Assembly (NCBI GenBank): GCA_041749275.1
Contig: JBGTBQ010000001.1
Location: forward strand, 1 to 16,868
Length of the DNA: 16,868 nucleotides
Direction: 5' to 3'
From: JBGTBQ01 sp041749275
GTDB taxonomy: Bacteria > Acidobacteriota > Blastocatellia > Pyrinomonadales > Pyrinomonadaceae
A program made the position numbers and the translations under genes. Within the stretch, counting starts at the first letter, position 1. Each line of letters starts with the position of its first letter. This document shows, one piece after another, positions 5,047 through 12,550 of this stretch. Below the pieces are notes generated by a model that had not been told where the DNA came from, searched no databases, and saw nothing but the letters and a program-made list of their open reading frames with translations.

Positions 5047-6780
5047 ATGCGCTCTTGCCTGACATTCCGATTAACGCCGCTTCTGTTAGCGGTCGTGCTC
5101 GCCATCTCTGTTGCTCACCGCGCGTCCGCGCAGCAATCCAGCTTGGGGCGTGTGGAGTTCCCCGTCACCACCGAGTCAGCCGAGGCGCGCGCGCACTTTC
5201 TGCGCGGCGTGGGGGCGCTGCACTCGTTCTGGTTCGAGGAGGCGCTCGCGGAGTTCCGCGCGGCAACGAAGGCTGACCCCGGCTTCGTGATGGGTTACTG
5301 GGGCGAGGCGATGGCGCTCAACCATCCGCTCTGGGCGGAGCAGGAGACGGAGACGGCGCGCGAAGTTTTGCGGAAGATCAAGGACGACTCGAAGGTGACG
5401 CCGCGCGAGCGCGCCTACGTCGCCGCCGTCCGCGCGCTCTACGGCGAGGGCGACAAGGAGGCGCGCGACGCGGCTTACGCCGCCGCGATGGAGAAGATTT
5501 ACCGCGCGCACACGGACGACCTCGAAGCCGCCGCTTTTTACTCGCTCTCGCTGCTCGGCATGGTGCGCCCCGGCGAAAAGGGTTTTACGCGGCAGATGAG
5601 GGCCGGGGCCGTCGCGCTCGTTGTTTATCACCAGAATCCCACCCATCCGGGCGCGGCTCATTACCTCATCCACGCCTTCGACGACCCGGAGCATGCCATC
5701 CTCGCACTGCCCGCCGCGCGCCGCTACGCGGAGATTGCGCCCGAAGCGCATCATGCGCGCCACATGCCCTCGCACATCTTCATCCAGTTGGGGATGTGGC
5801 CGGAGGCTTCTGCCTCGAACGAGTCTTCGTGGGAGGCTTCGGTCAACTGGGTGCGCCGCAAAAATCTCTCACCGAACCTGCGCGACTACCACAGTCTCCA
5901 CTGGCTCACCTACGTCTATCTACAACAGGGCCGCTACGAGAAGGCCGCCGAGTTGATCGCGCTCGTCCGCAAGGCGATGGCCGAGCCGGGCGCGGACCCC
6001 GCGCGAATGTCCAACTTCTATCCCGTCATGGCCGCCGCATATGTCGTCGAGACGGAGCGCTGGAACGAGGCCGATACTGTTTTCGAGACGCCGCAACCCG
6101 CGCCGGCAACGATGACGGCTCACCCGGCAAGCCCCGGCGCGCACGCCGCGCACGACATGCCCGCGCCCGTGCAAGGTTCGGGGCAACCCCTTCCGCGCTT
6201 CGCCTTCCAGCGTTCGTTCGCGCTCTCGACGCAAGGGCTGGGGCACGCGGCGCTGGGGCGCGCCGCGGAAGCCGAGAAAACAATCACGGAGTTGCGCGAC
6301 CTCCGCCGCCAGTTCGAGGAGCGCGGCGGCCCCTTCGCCTATCGCGCGAAGCTCATCGAGATCAGGGAGCTTGAGGTTGCCGCCGCGCTCAAGTCTTCGC
6401 AAGGCAAGCACGACGAGGCGATTGAGTTGATGAAGCGCGCCGCCGCGCTCGAAGAAGAGACTTCGCCGCCTTCGGGGCCGCCCGACACGATCAAGCCTTC
6501 GCATGAGCTGTTCGGTGAAATCCTCTTGCGCGCGGGTCGCCCGAAAGAGGCCGCCGCGCAGTTCGCCATCTCGCTCACGCGCCAGCCCAACCGCGCGCGC
6601 TCGCTGTTGGGCGCGGCCCGCGCCGCCGCTAAGTCAGGCGACCGCGAGGGCGCGCAAGTCGCTTATACAAACTTCCTTCGCACGCAGGCACACGCCGACC
6701 GAGAACTGCCGGAAGTGAAAGAGGCCCGCGACTATCTCGCGCAGACCGCCGCGCAATATCGCGGCGCGCCATTACGATGA
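5047..6780 (+). CDS. Secreted His-rich tetratricopeptide-repeat protein
   Basis: The 577-residue protein starts with a clear signal peptide (residues 1-28: MRSCLTF, hydrophobic 10-22, cleavage at ASA|QQ), so it acts in the periplasm or outside. Helical repeats of TPR type run from about 43 to 100, 280-310, 385-420, 440-470 and 484-545. The middle carries unusually dense conserved-looking histidines: His93 (ALNHPLW), His195, His200, His205 and His209 (NPTHPGAAHYLIHAFDDPEH), His235-243 (HHARHMPSHIF) and His282/285. I recall this arrangement from a widespread family annotated only as TPR protein; metal binding is plausible but unproven. Residues 347-380 form a Pro/Ala/His low-complexity insert. 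The start has a strong GGGAGG site six bases upstream. A terminator follows the stop directly, so it ends its transcript. Partner and function unknown. Confidence 0.8.
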   Translation: MRSCLTFRLTPLLLAVVLAISVAHRASAQQSSLGRVEFPVTTESAEARAHFLRGVGALHSFWFEEALAEFRAATKADPGFVMGYWGEAMALNHPLWAEQETETAREVLRKIKDDSKVTPRERAYVAAVRALYGEGDKEARDAAYAAAMEKIYRAHTDDLEAAAFYSLSLLGMVRPGEKGFTRQMRAGAVALVVYHQNPTHPGAAHYLIHAFDDPEHAILALPAARRYAEIAPEAHHARHMPSHIFIQLGMWPEASASNESSWEASVNWVRRKNLSPNLRDYHSLHWLTYVYLQQGRYEKAAELIALVRKAMAEPGADPARMSNFYPVMAAAYVVETERWNEADTVFETPQPAPATMTAHPASPGAHAAHDMPAPVQGSGQPLPRFAFQRSFALSTQGLGHAALGRAAEAEKTITELRDLRRQFEERGGPFAYRAKLIEIRELEVAAALKSSQGKHDEAIELMKRAAALEEETSPPSGPPDTIKPSHELFGEILLRAGRPKEAAAQFAISLTRQPNRARSLLGAARAAAKSGDREGAQVAYTNFLRTQAHADRELPEVKEARDYLAQTAAQYRGAPLR

Positions 6781-6814
6781 GACCGGCTCTCTGCCAGTAG
6801 AGAGCCGGTCTTTT
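6781..6814 (+). terminator. Rho-independent terminator after the TPR gene
   Basis: GACCGGCTCTCT (6781-6792) and AGAGAGCCGGTC (6799-6810) make a perfect 12-bp stem with a 6-base loop, followed by TTTTATT. It starts at the base after the TGA stop. On the minus strand no T-run follows, so it serves the plus-strand transcript; the convergent ferredoxin gene ends at 6848 and could still read into it. Confidence 0.92.
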
Positions 6815-6847
6815 ATTCCGTTACCAAACTTTGGTTGGCGTCCTCTA

Positions 6848-8761
6848 TCAATGCTGGTCTCTTGAGTCCCGATTGCGATGTGCCCGGAAGCCGGGATCGA
6901 GTTGGATGGCTCGTTGAAAATGTTTCTCGGCCAGCGCGTTCATCCCGAGGTTTTGCAAACGGAGGCCGATCATCCAATGAAAAAATGGGTCCGCGGGTGT
7001 GAGTTGGTCGGCCTGTTTTTGATAGGCGATGGCTGCTTCGGTTTTGCCCAGCGATGAGGCGGCGCCTGCGAGTTGATGATTCGCCATCACAAGGCGCGGA
7101 TTGCGCTCGACGGCGTCGCTCCAAACCGAAATGGCTTCCTGCCTGCGTCCGAGTTGCCAGAGCGATTCGCCTCTTTCCTCACGCGCGAGAATCAAGTCGG
7201 GCGCTTCGCTTAAAGACTGATCGAGACTCGTGAGCGCCTGCTCGTAACGGCCCAGACGGTTCAGAATCGTGCCGCGATAGTAGAGGCTCAAGGCTCTGGC
7301 CTGCCCTTGTTGATGCGCGGCGGCGGCGGCGAGCAGCCGGACGGACTGCTCGGCGTCGCCGGAGAGATATTCAAACCACGCGAGCTTCGGCAGCGCCTCT
7401 TTATTTACAAACAGACCGTAATCCACGGCGGCGTGGAGATGTTTTTTCCCCGCGCCGATGTGCTCTTGATCCGACGGACTGAGCCACGGAGCGGGATTCG
7501 TCCGCGCCAGCGCCAGTTCGTCGGGAATCTGTATCTTCTCGAATGCGCGCTCGCCCCCGTATTCGTGATAGCGCACCCAGCCGCTGTGCGCGGTCACGCC
7601 CATCCACGGCAGCGCGAAACTCAAGAAGACCCACCCCGCTTTTCGCATCCGGCCAGCCGACTTCAAAGCGAAGCGGTAAAACGTCAAGTCCCTCGTCCTC
7701 AGCAAGCGCCATGTCTTGAGCGCGAGAAACGTCGTCACGCTCGCCCAACCGAGCGCCATCAAAAAGGGGATGAGCGCGTAGACGCCGCGCACCGCCAGAA
7801 AGCTTCCCAGAAACACGCAGGCGGCGACAATCTCTTCGGGCCACGTGATGGAGTAGCTCTTCTTAATCGCATTCGGTTTGGGCAGGGCGACCGTCGGTTT
7901 CCCAAAACCGAAATACAAGGCGTCGTTCGGACAGACGCTGACGCAGTCCATGCACTTCATGCAGCCCGGATCAACCACCATCCCGAATTGTTTCACCTCC
8001 GCGTGGACGAGGACGTTCGAGGTGCAGGTGGCCGTACAATGCCCGCACTGATTGCAGGCGTCGGTGACGCGAATCTTTCCGGGCGCGACCTTGTCGGCGA
8101 GACTGAAGAAGCCGCCGTAGGGACAGGCGTAGGTGCAGAAGCCTTTCGACCCCAAAAAATAGACGGTCATAAAGCCGCAGATGAAGAGAAAAGGAATAGC
8201 GACCGAGACCGGCGGGAAGGTTTCCCAAAAATTACTGGTCACCAGATGGTTGGTGAATGGGGGGATGAGCGGCTCGTTCTCAGGGCCGGCGAAGAAGCGA
8301 TAAGCGGTCGGCCAGACGAACATATAGAGCGCGCCGACGAGCGGGACAAAGACCAGCAGCCGCGAGCGAAACGGCTTTGGCGTAAGTCCGAATTTCTTGA
8401 GAAGCCACGCGCAGAAATCCTGTAAGGCGAGGATGTGGCAGCCCCAGCCGCAGACAAAACGCCCGAAGATGAGCGTCGCTAAAATCGCCAGCGTAAAAAA
8501 GATGAAGCCCGCGTTGATCGCGCCGCGCTGGAGCGTGTACATGGCCTCGGAAGGCTCAATCGGCGAGATCGTCTGACCCATCAGACGCCACTGAATGATG
8601 TGCGCGACCATCAGCACATTCAGAGCGATGAGCGCCGCCGCGCGCCAGCGGCTGGTCATGGAGTGGCGGATACCGTTTTCCCGAGCCGGGGAATTTTTGA
8701 GAACCGGGAGTTGAATCGAACGCTGTTTCTTTACGTCCCGGCTAACACAACCACTTTTCAT
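6848..8761 (-). CDS. Membrane 4Fe-4S polyferredoxin (NosR/NapH-like) fused to C-terminal TPR repeats
   Basis: The 637-residue protein has two halves. Residues 1-400 resemble the NosR/NapH/CcoG group of membrane iron-sulfur proteins: hydrophobic segments near 40-56, 82-103, 134-150, 185-205, 308-325, 330-347 and 376-390; a CGWGC motif (Cys104, Cys108) and CTYACP (Cys209, Cys213) at membrane faces; and two 4Fe-4S cassettes, CNQCGHCTATC (236-246) and CMKCMDCVSVCP (267-278). Residues about 455-632 are TPR-like repeats. I infer electron transfer at the membrane, with the TPR half binding a partner; no reductase gene sits beside it. The segment after CGWGC reads HILALQD, where many relatives have CP. 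I chose ATG 8761 because GGAG lies six bases upstream; an in-frame GTG at 8773 is the alternative. A TAGAAT box (minus, 8805-8800) is a weak -10 candidate. GC content looks lower than in flanking genes. Confidence 0.82.
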   Translation of the reverse strand: MKSGCVSRDVKKQRSIQLPVLKNSPARENGIRHSMTSRWRAAALIALNVLMVAHIIQWRLMGQTISPIEPSEAMYTLQRGAINAGFIFFTLAILATLIFGRFVCGWGCHILALQDFCAWLLKKFGLTPKPFRSRLLVFVPLVGALYMFVWPTAYRFFAGPENEPLIPPFTNHLVTSNFWETFPPVSVAIPFLFICGFMTVYFLGSKGFCTYACPYGGFFSLADKVAPGKIRVTDACNQCGHCTATCTSNVLVHAEVKQFGMVVDPGCMKCMDCVSVCPNDALYFGFGKPTVALPKPNAIKKSYSITWPEEIVAACVFLGSFLAVRGVYALIPFLMALGWASVTTFLALKTWRLLRTRDLTFYRFALKSAGRMRKAGWVFLSFALPWMGVTAHSGWVRYHEYGGERAFEKIQIPDELALARTNPAPWLSPSDQEHIGAGKKHLHAAVDYGLFVNKEALPKLAWFEYLSGDAEQSVRLLAAAAAHQQGQARALSLYYRGTILNRLGRYEQALTSLDQSLSEAPDLILAREERGESLWQLGRRQEAISVWSDAVERNPRLVMANHQLAGAASSLGKTEAAIAYQKQADQLTPADPFFHWMIGLRLQNLGMNALAEKHFQRAIQLDPGFRAHRNRDSRDQH

Positions 8762-8913
8762 AAATCGCTCCACTCCGCACCCTAACGTCGGCGGCTGGCA
8801 TTCTAAACCGGTCTTGATTAAAGCACCTAAAAGTTGTAACGTGGCCTCCTCTCGCAGCCGTTACATCCTAGACCTTATTACTTTGCGAATCCAAGAGGCT
8901 GAAATCCAGAAAT

Positions 8914-11900
8914 ATGTTGAAGACTATTCTCTCCCCTTTGCTTCCCTTCCTTCTGCTCTTCGGCTACGGTTCGAATCATTCGACGCCCCGGCTCACCCAG
9001 AAAGACACGAAAGGCGAGACCGGGACGCTGGAAAAGATGATCGCGGCAGATGGGAGCGCCGCGATGGAGATCGAACTCAACCGGCTGAGTGGAACCAACT
9101 CCCGTTCGCGCAAGAGTACGCTGCGTTTCGCGTTGGCGCCGGACTCGTTCTTTACGATTCTTGTTTTCAATGATGAATTGCGCGGGCCATTGCCCAGCTC
9201 GATGGGACTGGTCGCGCGGAATACCGCGTCTGTTCCCGCACCGCTGAATGCGTCCCTCAACCAACTCGTCGTCGAGCGCGCCGCATGGGGCGAGCCTTTT
9301 GAATTCGTCGTGCGCGACGGGAAAACGGGTTTCGTCTTTTTCTATATTGAAGGACATGTCTACGACTACGACGCCAAAGAGCGTCTGTTCAACATCGAGG
9401 CGGGAAGGCTGCTGCTGTCAGACGAGTTTGCCGGCGCGCTTGGGCGTCCGTCCGAAGCCGGGTCTATCGTCGGGAGCATCTCTCTCAAGGCCACCATGCG
9501 CGCGATTGAAATCACGCAAGTGGTCAACGGCGAAGTCGAATCGAACGTCCTGCCGCCCCTCGGCGGTTCGGCGGCGGATAGGATTCAACCCAACGCCGGG
9601 AGCGTTCCCGGCCCGGATGTCATCGTCGGAGACCTGTCGGGGCTGGCGCAATTCGACGGCAGCAGCGGCACGCAAGTCGGTCTCGCCGTCGCCACCGACT
9701 CTTGCAATGCCGGCACCGTGAGCCTGAACTGGTTTCAAACGCCGAATAACGACCACCCGGTGATTCCGCAAAATCTTTATCGCATGAGCGGCGGCGGCGC
9801 GAACAATGAACGCTTTGAACAGATTGGTCAATCCAATGTCAAACATGCGTTCACGGCCTTGCAACAAAACCTCTGCGAGTTTGGCTGCTCATCCTCCGGC
9901 ACGGGCACGCTGCTCGGCTCCGGCTGCTCAGACCCTTACAGCGCCAGTCTGAATTCCGGCGGGACGAACCGCAATCTCGGTTCGCGCGCGTGGATCAATC
10001 CCTTCAACGGCGCTTTCCCGCGTGCCGACTCGGCGACGCCGCCAAACAGTCACACCGGCCATGCTCACACGGGCACCTCGCACAGGATTCTGGTGGAAAT
10101 CAGCAACCTCAACACAACGCTGAATCCCGGCGCGACCTATTATGCCGAAGCACAGTACATCACGCCGCACGAGTACGCATGGTGTCAGACGCATCCCGGC
10201 CAGTGCAACATGTACAATAACGTCTCGCACCGCAAGTACAACGTCACCGGCACCGGCAGCCCTTTCAGCTTTTCGACGGGCGGCTCAACCACGGTGCGAG
10301 CGAAACCGGCCATCGTGCAATGGACGGGCGCGACATTTGTCCAGATCGAACCAGCTCCGGGAAGCGACGGCATCGGAATCGTCGCCTACAAGGTGACGAA
10401 TCCATCGCCCGGAGTCTGGCATTACGAGTACGCGATTTATAATCAGAACCTCGACCGCGCGATTCAATCTTTCAGCGTGCCGGTGGGGGCCGGCGTGACC
10501 TTGAGCAACATCGGATTCCACGCGCCTCCACAACATCCCGGATGGGCGAATGATGGAACGGTCGGAAATACCGGCTACAGCAGCGCGCCATGGACACAGA
10601 CGCAGGCCGGCGGCGCGTTGACGTGGAGTTCGCAAACCTTTGCCCAAAATCAGAACGCGAACGCTGTCCGGTGGGGCACTCTGTATAATCTCCGTTTCGA
10701 CTCCGACCGCCCGCCCACGAACGCGAATGCGACCGTCGGCTTCTTCAAAACCGGAGCGCCGATAACCGTTGCGGTGCAAGGCCCCAGCGCCCCGCCCGCG
10801 GGCGAGAGCATCTCTGCGCGCGACGGCGTTGCCGCCGAGCCGGCCAGCGGCTCCGCGCCGCTGCACTTCACCGTGGCGCTCTCGGCCCCGGCGTCGGCGG
10901 GCGGCGTCTCGGTCAACTACGCGACGGCCAACGACACGGGCGGCGCCAACCCCGCGACGGGCGGCGCTTCCTGCGGCGGCACGGTTGATTACGTGAACAC
11001 GAACGGTACGCTCAACTTCGCCGCGGGCGAGCGCCTCAAGACCGTCGCGGTCAACGTCTGCGCCGACACCGCTTCGTCGGAGACGAGCGAGACGCTGATG
11101 CTCAAACTATCGGGCGCGACGAACGGCAACATCGCCGCCGCGCAGGCGGTCGGCACCATCACGCAGCAGGGGACGGGGGCGGGAGCGGCGGCGGGCAGCT
11201 TCTTCATCAGCGAGATGAGGACTTCGGGACCCGGCGGCCCCGGCGACGACTTCGTCGAACTCTACAACAACACGGACTCGCCTTTGACGGTCGCGGCCTC
11301 GGACGCTTCACCCGGCTACGGCGTCTACACGATGGGCGCGAACTGCAACGCCACGCCGGTGCTCGTCGGCACGATCCCGAACGGCACGGTCATCCCGGCC
11401 AGAGGCCACTATCTGCTCGTCGGCAGCCAGTACGGATTAGCCGCCATCGCGGCGGGCGACCAGACGCTGACCTCGGACATCGGGAGCGACCACAACATCG
11501 CCGTCTTCTCGACGGCGGACGTGGGCAACATCTCGACCGTGACGCGGCTCGACGCCGCCGGCTTCGGGGCGAACACGGGCGGAGGCGTCTGCGACCTCTT
11601 ACGCGAGGGCAACACGCATCCGCTGCTCTCCGGGAGCACGACGCAGCACTCGCTCTTACGTAAGCAGTGCGACTTCGTTTCGGGCGTCGGCTGCACCGTG
11701 CCCGGCACTCCGAAGGACACGGGCGACAACGCCGCCGACTTCATGTTGGCCGACACGGAGGGCACGCTCATCCCCGGCGTTCAGCAGAACCTCGGCATGC
11801 CGGGGCCGGAGAACATGGCCTCGCCGCTCAAACGCGACGCGACCATCGCGCTTGCGTTGCTCGACCCTTCGGCGCCGTCAAGCACGACGCCGAACCGCGC

Positions 11901-12306
11901 CCGCGACTTCATGTCCGACCCGTCGAACAACGCGACCTTCGGCACGCTCTCGATTCGCCGCAAGGTGACGAACAACACGGGAGGAGCGGTGACGCGGCTC
12001 AGGTTCCGCATCGTGGACATCACGACCTACCCGCCCCCCGCCGGCACAGCCGACCTGCGACCGCTCACCTCTCCGCTCGTGGTCGTCAACTTGACGGGCG
12101 GCGGCGCGGTCAACGTTCAGGGAACGACGCTCGAACAACCGGCCAGCCAACCGAATGGCGGCGGCGTCAACTCCTCGCTGTCGGCGGGGACGATCACGTT
12201 GGGCGCGCCGCTCGCCAACGGCGCATCCGTCAACGTGCAGTTCCTCCTCGGCATTCAGAAGACGGGCGCCTTCCGGTTCTACGTCGTCGTCGAAGCCTTG
12301 CCGTAA
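8914..12306 (+). CDS. Large secreted multidomain protein: uncharacterised N-terminal module, Calx-beta-like, lamin-tail-like and C-terminal modules
   Basis: The 1130-residue protein begins with a hydrophobic stretch (residues 4-18) that looks like a signal sequence without a clear cleavage site or lipobox. Residues about 230-620 match, from memory, a family of secreted proteins with the pattern VGDLSG...CNAGTVSLNWF...HPVIPQNLYRM...FEQIGQSNVKHAFTAL (about 237-316), of unknown function; it contains many Cys and a His cluster (His380, 383, 385, 390). Residues about 630-750 look like a Calx-beta domain (PLHFTVALSAPASAGGVSVNYATAND... NFAAGERLKTVAVNV). Residues about 761-960 look like a lamin-tail domain (FFISEMRTSG...DDFVELYNNTDSPLTV). 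Residues about 970-1130 (GTLSIRRKVTNNTGGAVTRLRFR ... FRFYVVVEALP) form a C-terminal module I recall from many Blastocatellia surface proteins. A cell-surface or adhesive role is inferred. The start is uncertain: only AAGAGG 15 bases upstream. GC rises sharply near 10770. Confidence 0.75.
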   Translation: MLKTILSPLLPFLLLFGYGSNHSTPRLTQKDTKGETGTLEKMIAADGSAAMEIELNRLSGTNSRSRKSTLRFALAPDSFFTILVFNDELRGPLPSSMGLVARNTASVPAPLNASLNQLVVERAAWGEPFEFVVRDGKTGFVFFYIEGHVYDYDAKERLFNIEAGRLLLSDEFAGALGRPSEAGSIVGSISLKATMRAIEITQVVNGEVESNVLPPLGGSAADRIQPNAGSVPGPDVIVGDLSGLAQFDGSSGTQVGLAVATDSCNAGTVSLNWFQTPNNDHPVIPQNLYRMSGGGANNERFEQIGQSNVKHAFTALQQNLCEFGCSSSGTGTLLGSGCSDPYSASLNSGGTNRNLGSRAWINPFNGAFPRADSATPPNSHTGHAHTGTSHRILVEISNLNTTLNPGATYYAEAQYITPHEYAWCQTHPGQCNMYNNVSHRKYNVTGTGSPFSFSTGGSTTVRAKPAIVQWTGATFVQIEPAPGSDGIGIVAYKVTNPSPGVWHYEYAIYNQNLDRAIQSFSVPVGAGVTLSNIGFHAPPQHPGWANDGTVGNTGYSSAPWTQTQAGGALTWSSQTFAQNQNANAVRWGTLYNLRFDSDRPPTNANATVGFFKTGAPITVAVQGPSAPPAGESISARDGVAAEPASGSAPLHFTVALSAPASAGGVSVNYATANDTGGANPATGGASCGGTVDYVNTNGTLNFAAGERLKTVAVNVCADTASSETSETLMLKLSGATNGNIAAAQAVGTITQQGTGAGAAAGSFFISEMRTSGPGGPGDDFVELYNNTDSPLTVAASDASPGYGVYTMGANCNATPVLVGTIPNGTVIPARGHYLLVGSQYGLAAIAAGDQTLTSDIGSDHNIAVFSTADVGNISTVTRLDAAGFGANTGGGVCDLLREGNTHPLLSGSTTQHSLLRKQCDFVSGVGCTVPGTPKDTGDNAADFMLADTEGTLIPGVQQNLGMPGPENMASPLKRDATIALALLDPSAPSSTTPNRARDFMSDPSNNATFGTLSIRRKVTNNTGGAVTRLRFRIVDITTYPPPAGTADLRPLTSPLVVVNLTGGGAVNVQGTTLEQPASQPNGGGVNSSLSAGTITLGAPLANGASVNVQFLLGIQKTGAFRFYVVVEALP

Positions 12307-12346
12307 ACGACACGCACCGGGGCGGGTGATACCGGCGCACAAACCA

Positions 12347-12379
12347 GAGGCCGCGTGAGTTGTTCACTCACGCGGCCTC
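12347..12379. terminator. Strong 14-bp hairpin between convergent genes (probable terminator, no T-run)
   Basis: GAGGCCGCGTGAGT (12347-12360) and ACTCACGCGGCCTC (12366-12379) pair perfectly around a 5-base loop, 40 bases past the secreted-protein stop. Neither strand has a clean T-run; the minus side has TGGTTTG. The place between two converging genes fits a bidirectional terminator of the kind lacking a U-tract. Confidence 0.55.
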
Positions 12380-12448
12380 GCCCATTTCCATCCGTCTCAA
12401 CGAAGACCGGCCTCTACTTCATCATAACTTCCGGCGCGGCGTGCGGCT

Positions 12449-12489
12449 CGACCGCCATGCGCCACGCGCTCCGTCGCGCATGGCGGTCG
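12449..12489. repeat. Second 14-bp perfect inverted repeat in the convergent spacer
   Basis: CGACCGCCATGCGC (12449-12462) and GCGCATGGCGGTCG (12476-12489) pair perfectly around a 13-base loop. No T-run follows on either strand. It may be a further terminator hairpin for the minus-strand lipoprotein gene, or a REP-type element; the sequence does not decide. Confidence 0.6.
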
Positions 12490-12550
12490 CTCGCGGCCCT
12501 CGCTTTAGCTTTAGCACGGAATCAATGCGACGCCTCGTCAGGCTGCGCGC

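Larger units (their letters stand above)
12307..12550. other. Gene-free spacer between convergent genes
   Basis: No supportable coding frame is seen; the short open frames here lack ribosome sites and family resemblance. The stretch holds two strong hairpins (12347-12379 and 12449-12489) and a short direct repeat CTTTAG CTTTAG at about 12503-12514. Confidence 0.6.

Noticed and set aside
6781..6814. Terminator considered as bidirectional for the ferredoxin gene
   Set aside because: The stem is symmetric, but only the plus strand is followed by a T-run; the minus side continues TCATCGTAA.
7307..8425. 372-codon plus-strand open frame opposite the ferredoxin-TPR gene
   Set aside because: It is an antisense shadow of a gene with intact 4Fe-4S motifs; the composition is Arg-heavy and has no recognisable domain.
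8814..8842. TTGATT (8814) and TAACGT (8837) as a promoter for the secreted-protein gene
   Set aside because: The spacer is 17 bases, but the -10 box matches the consensus at only three of six positions; too weak to annotate.
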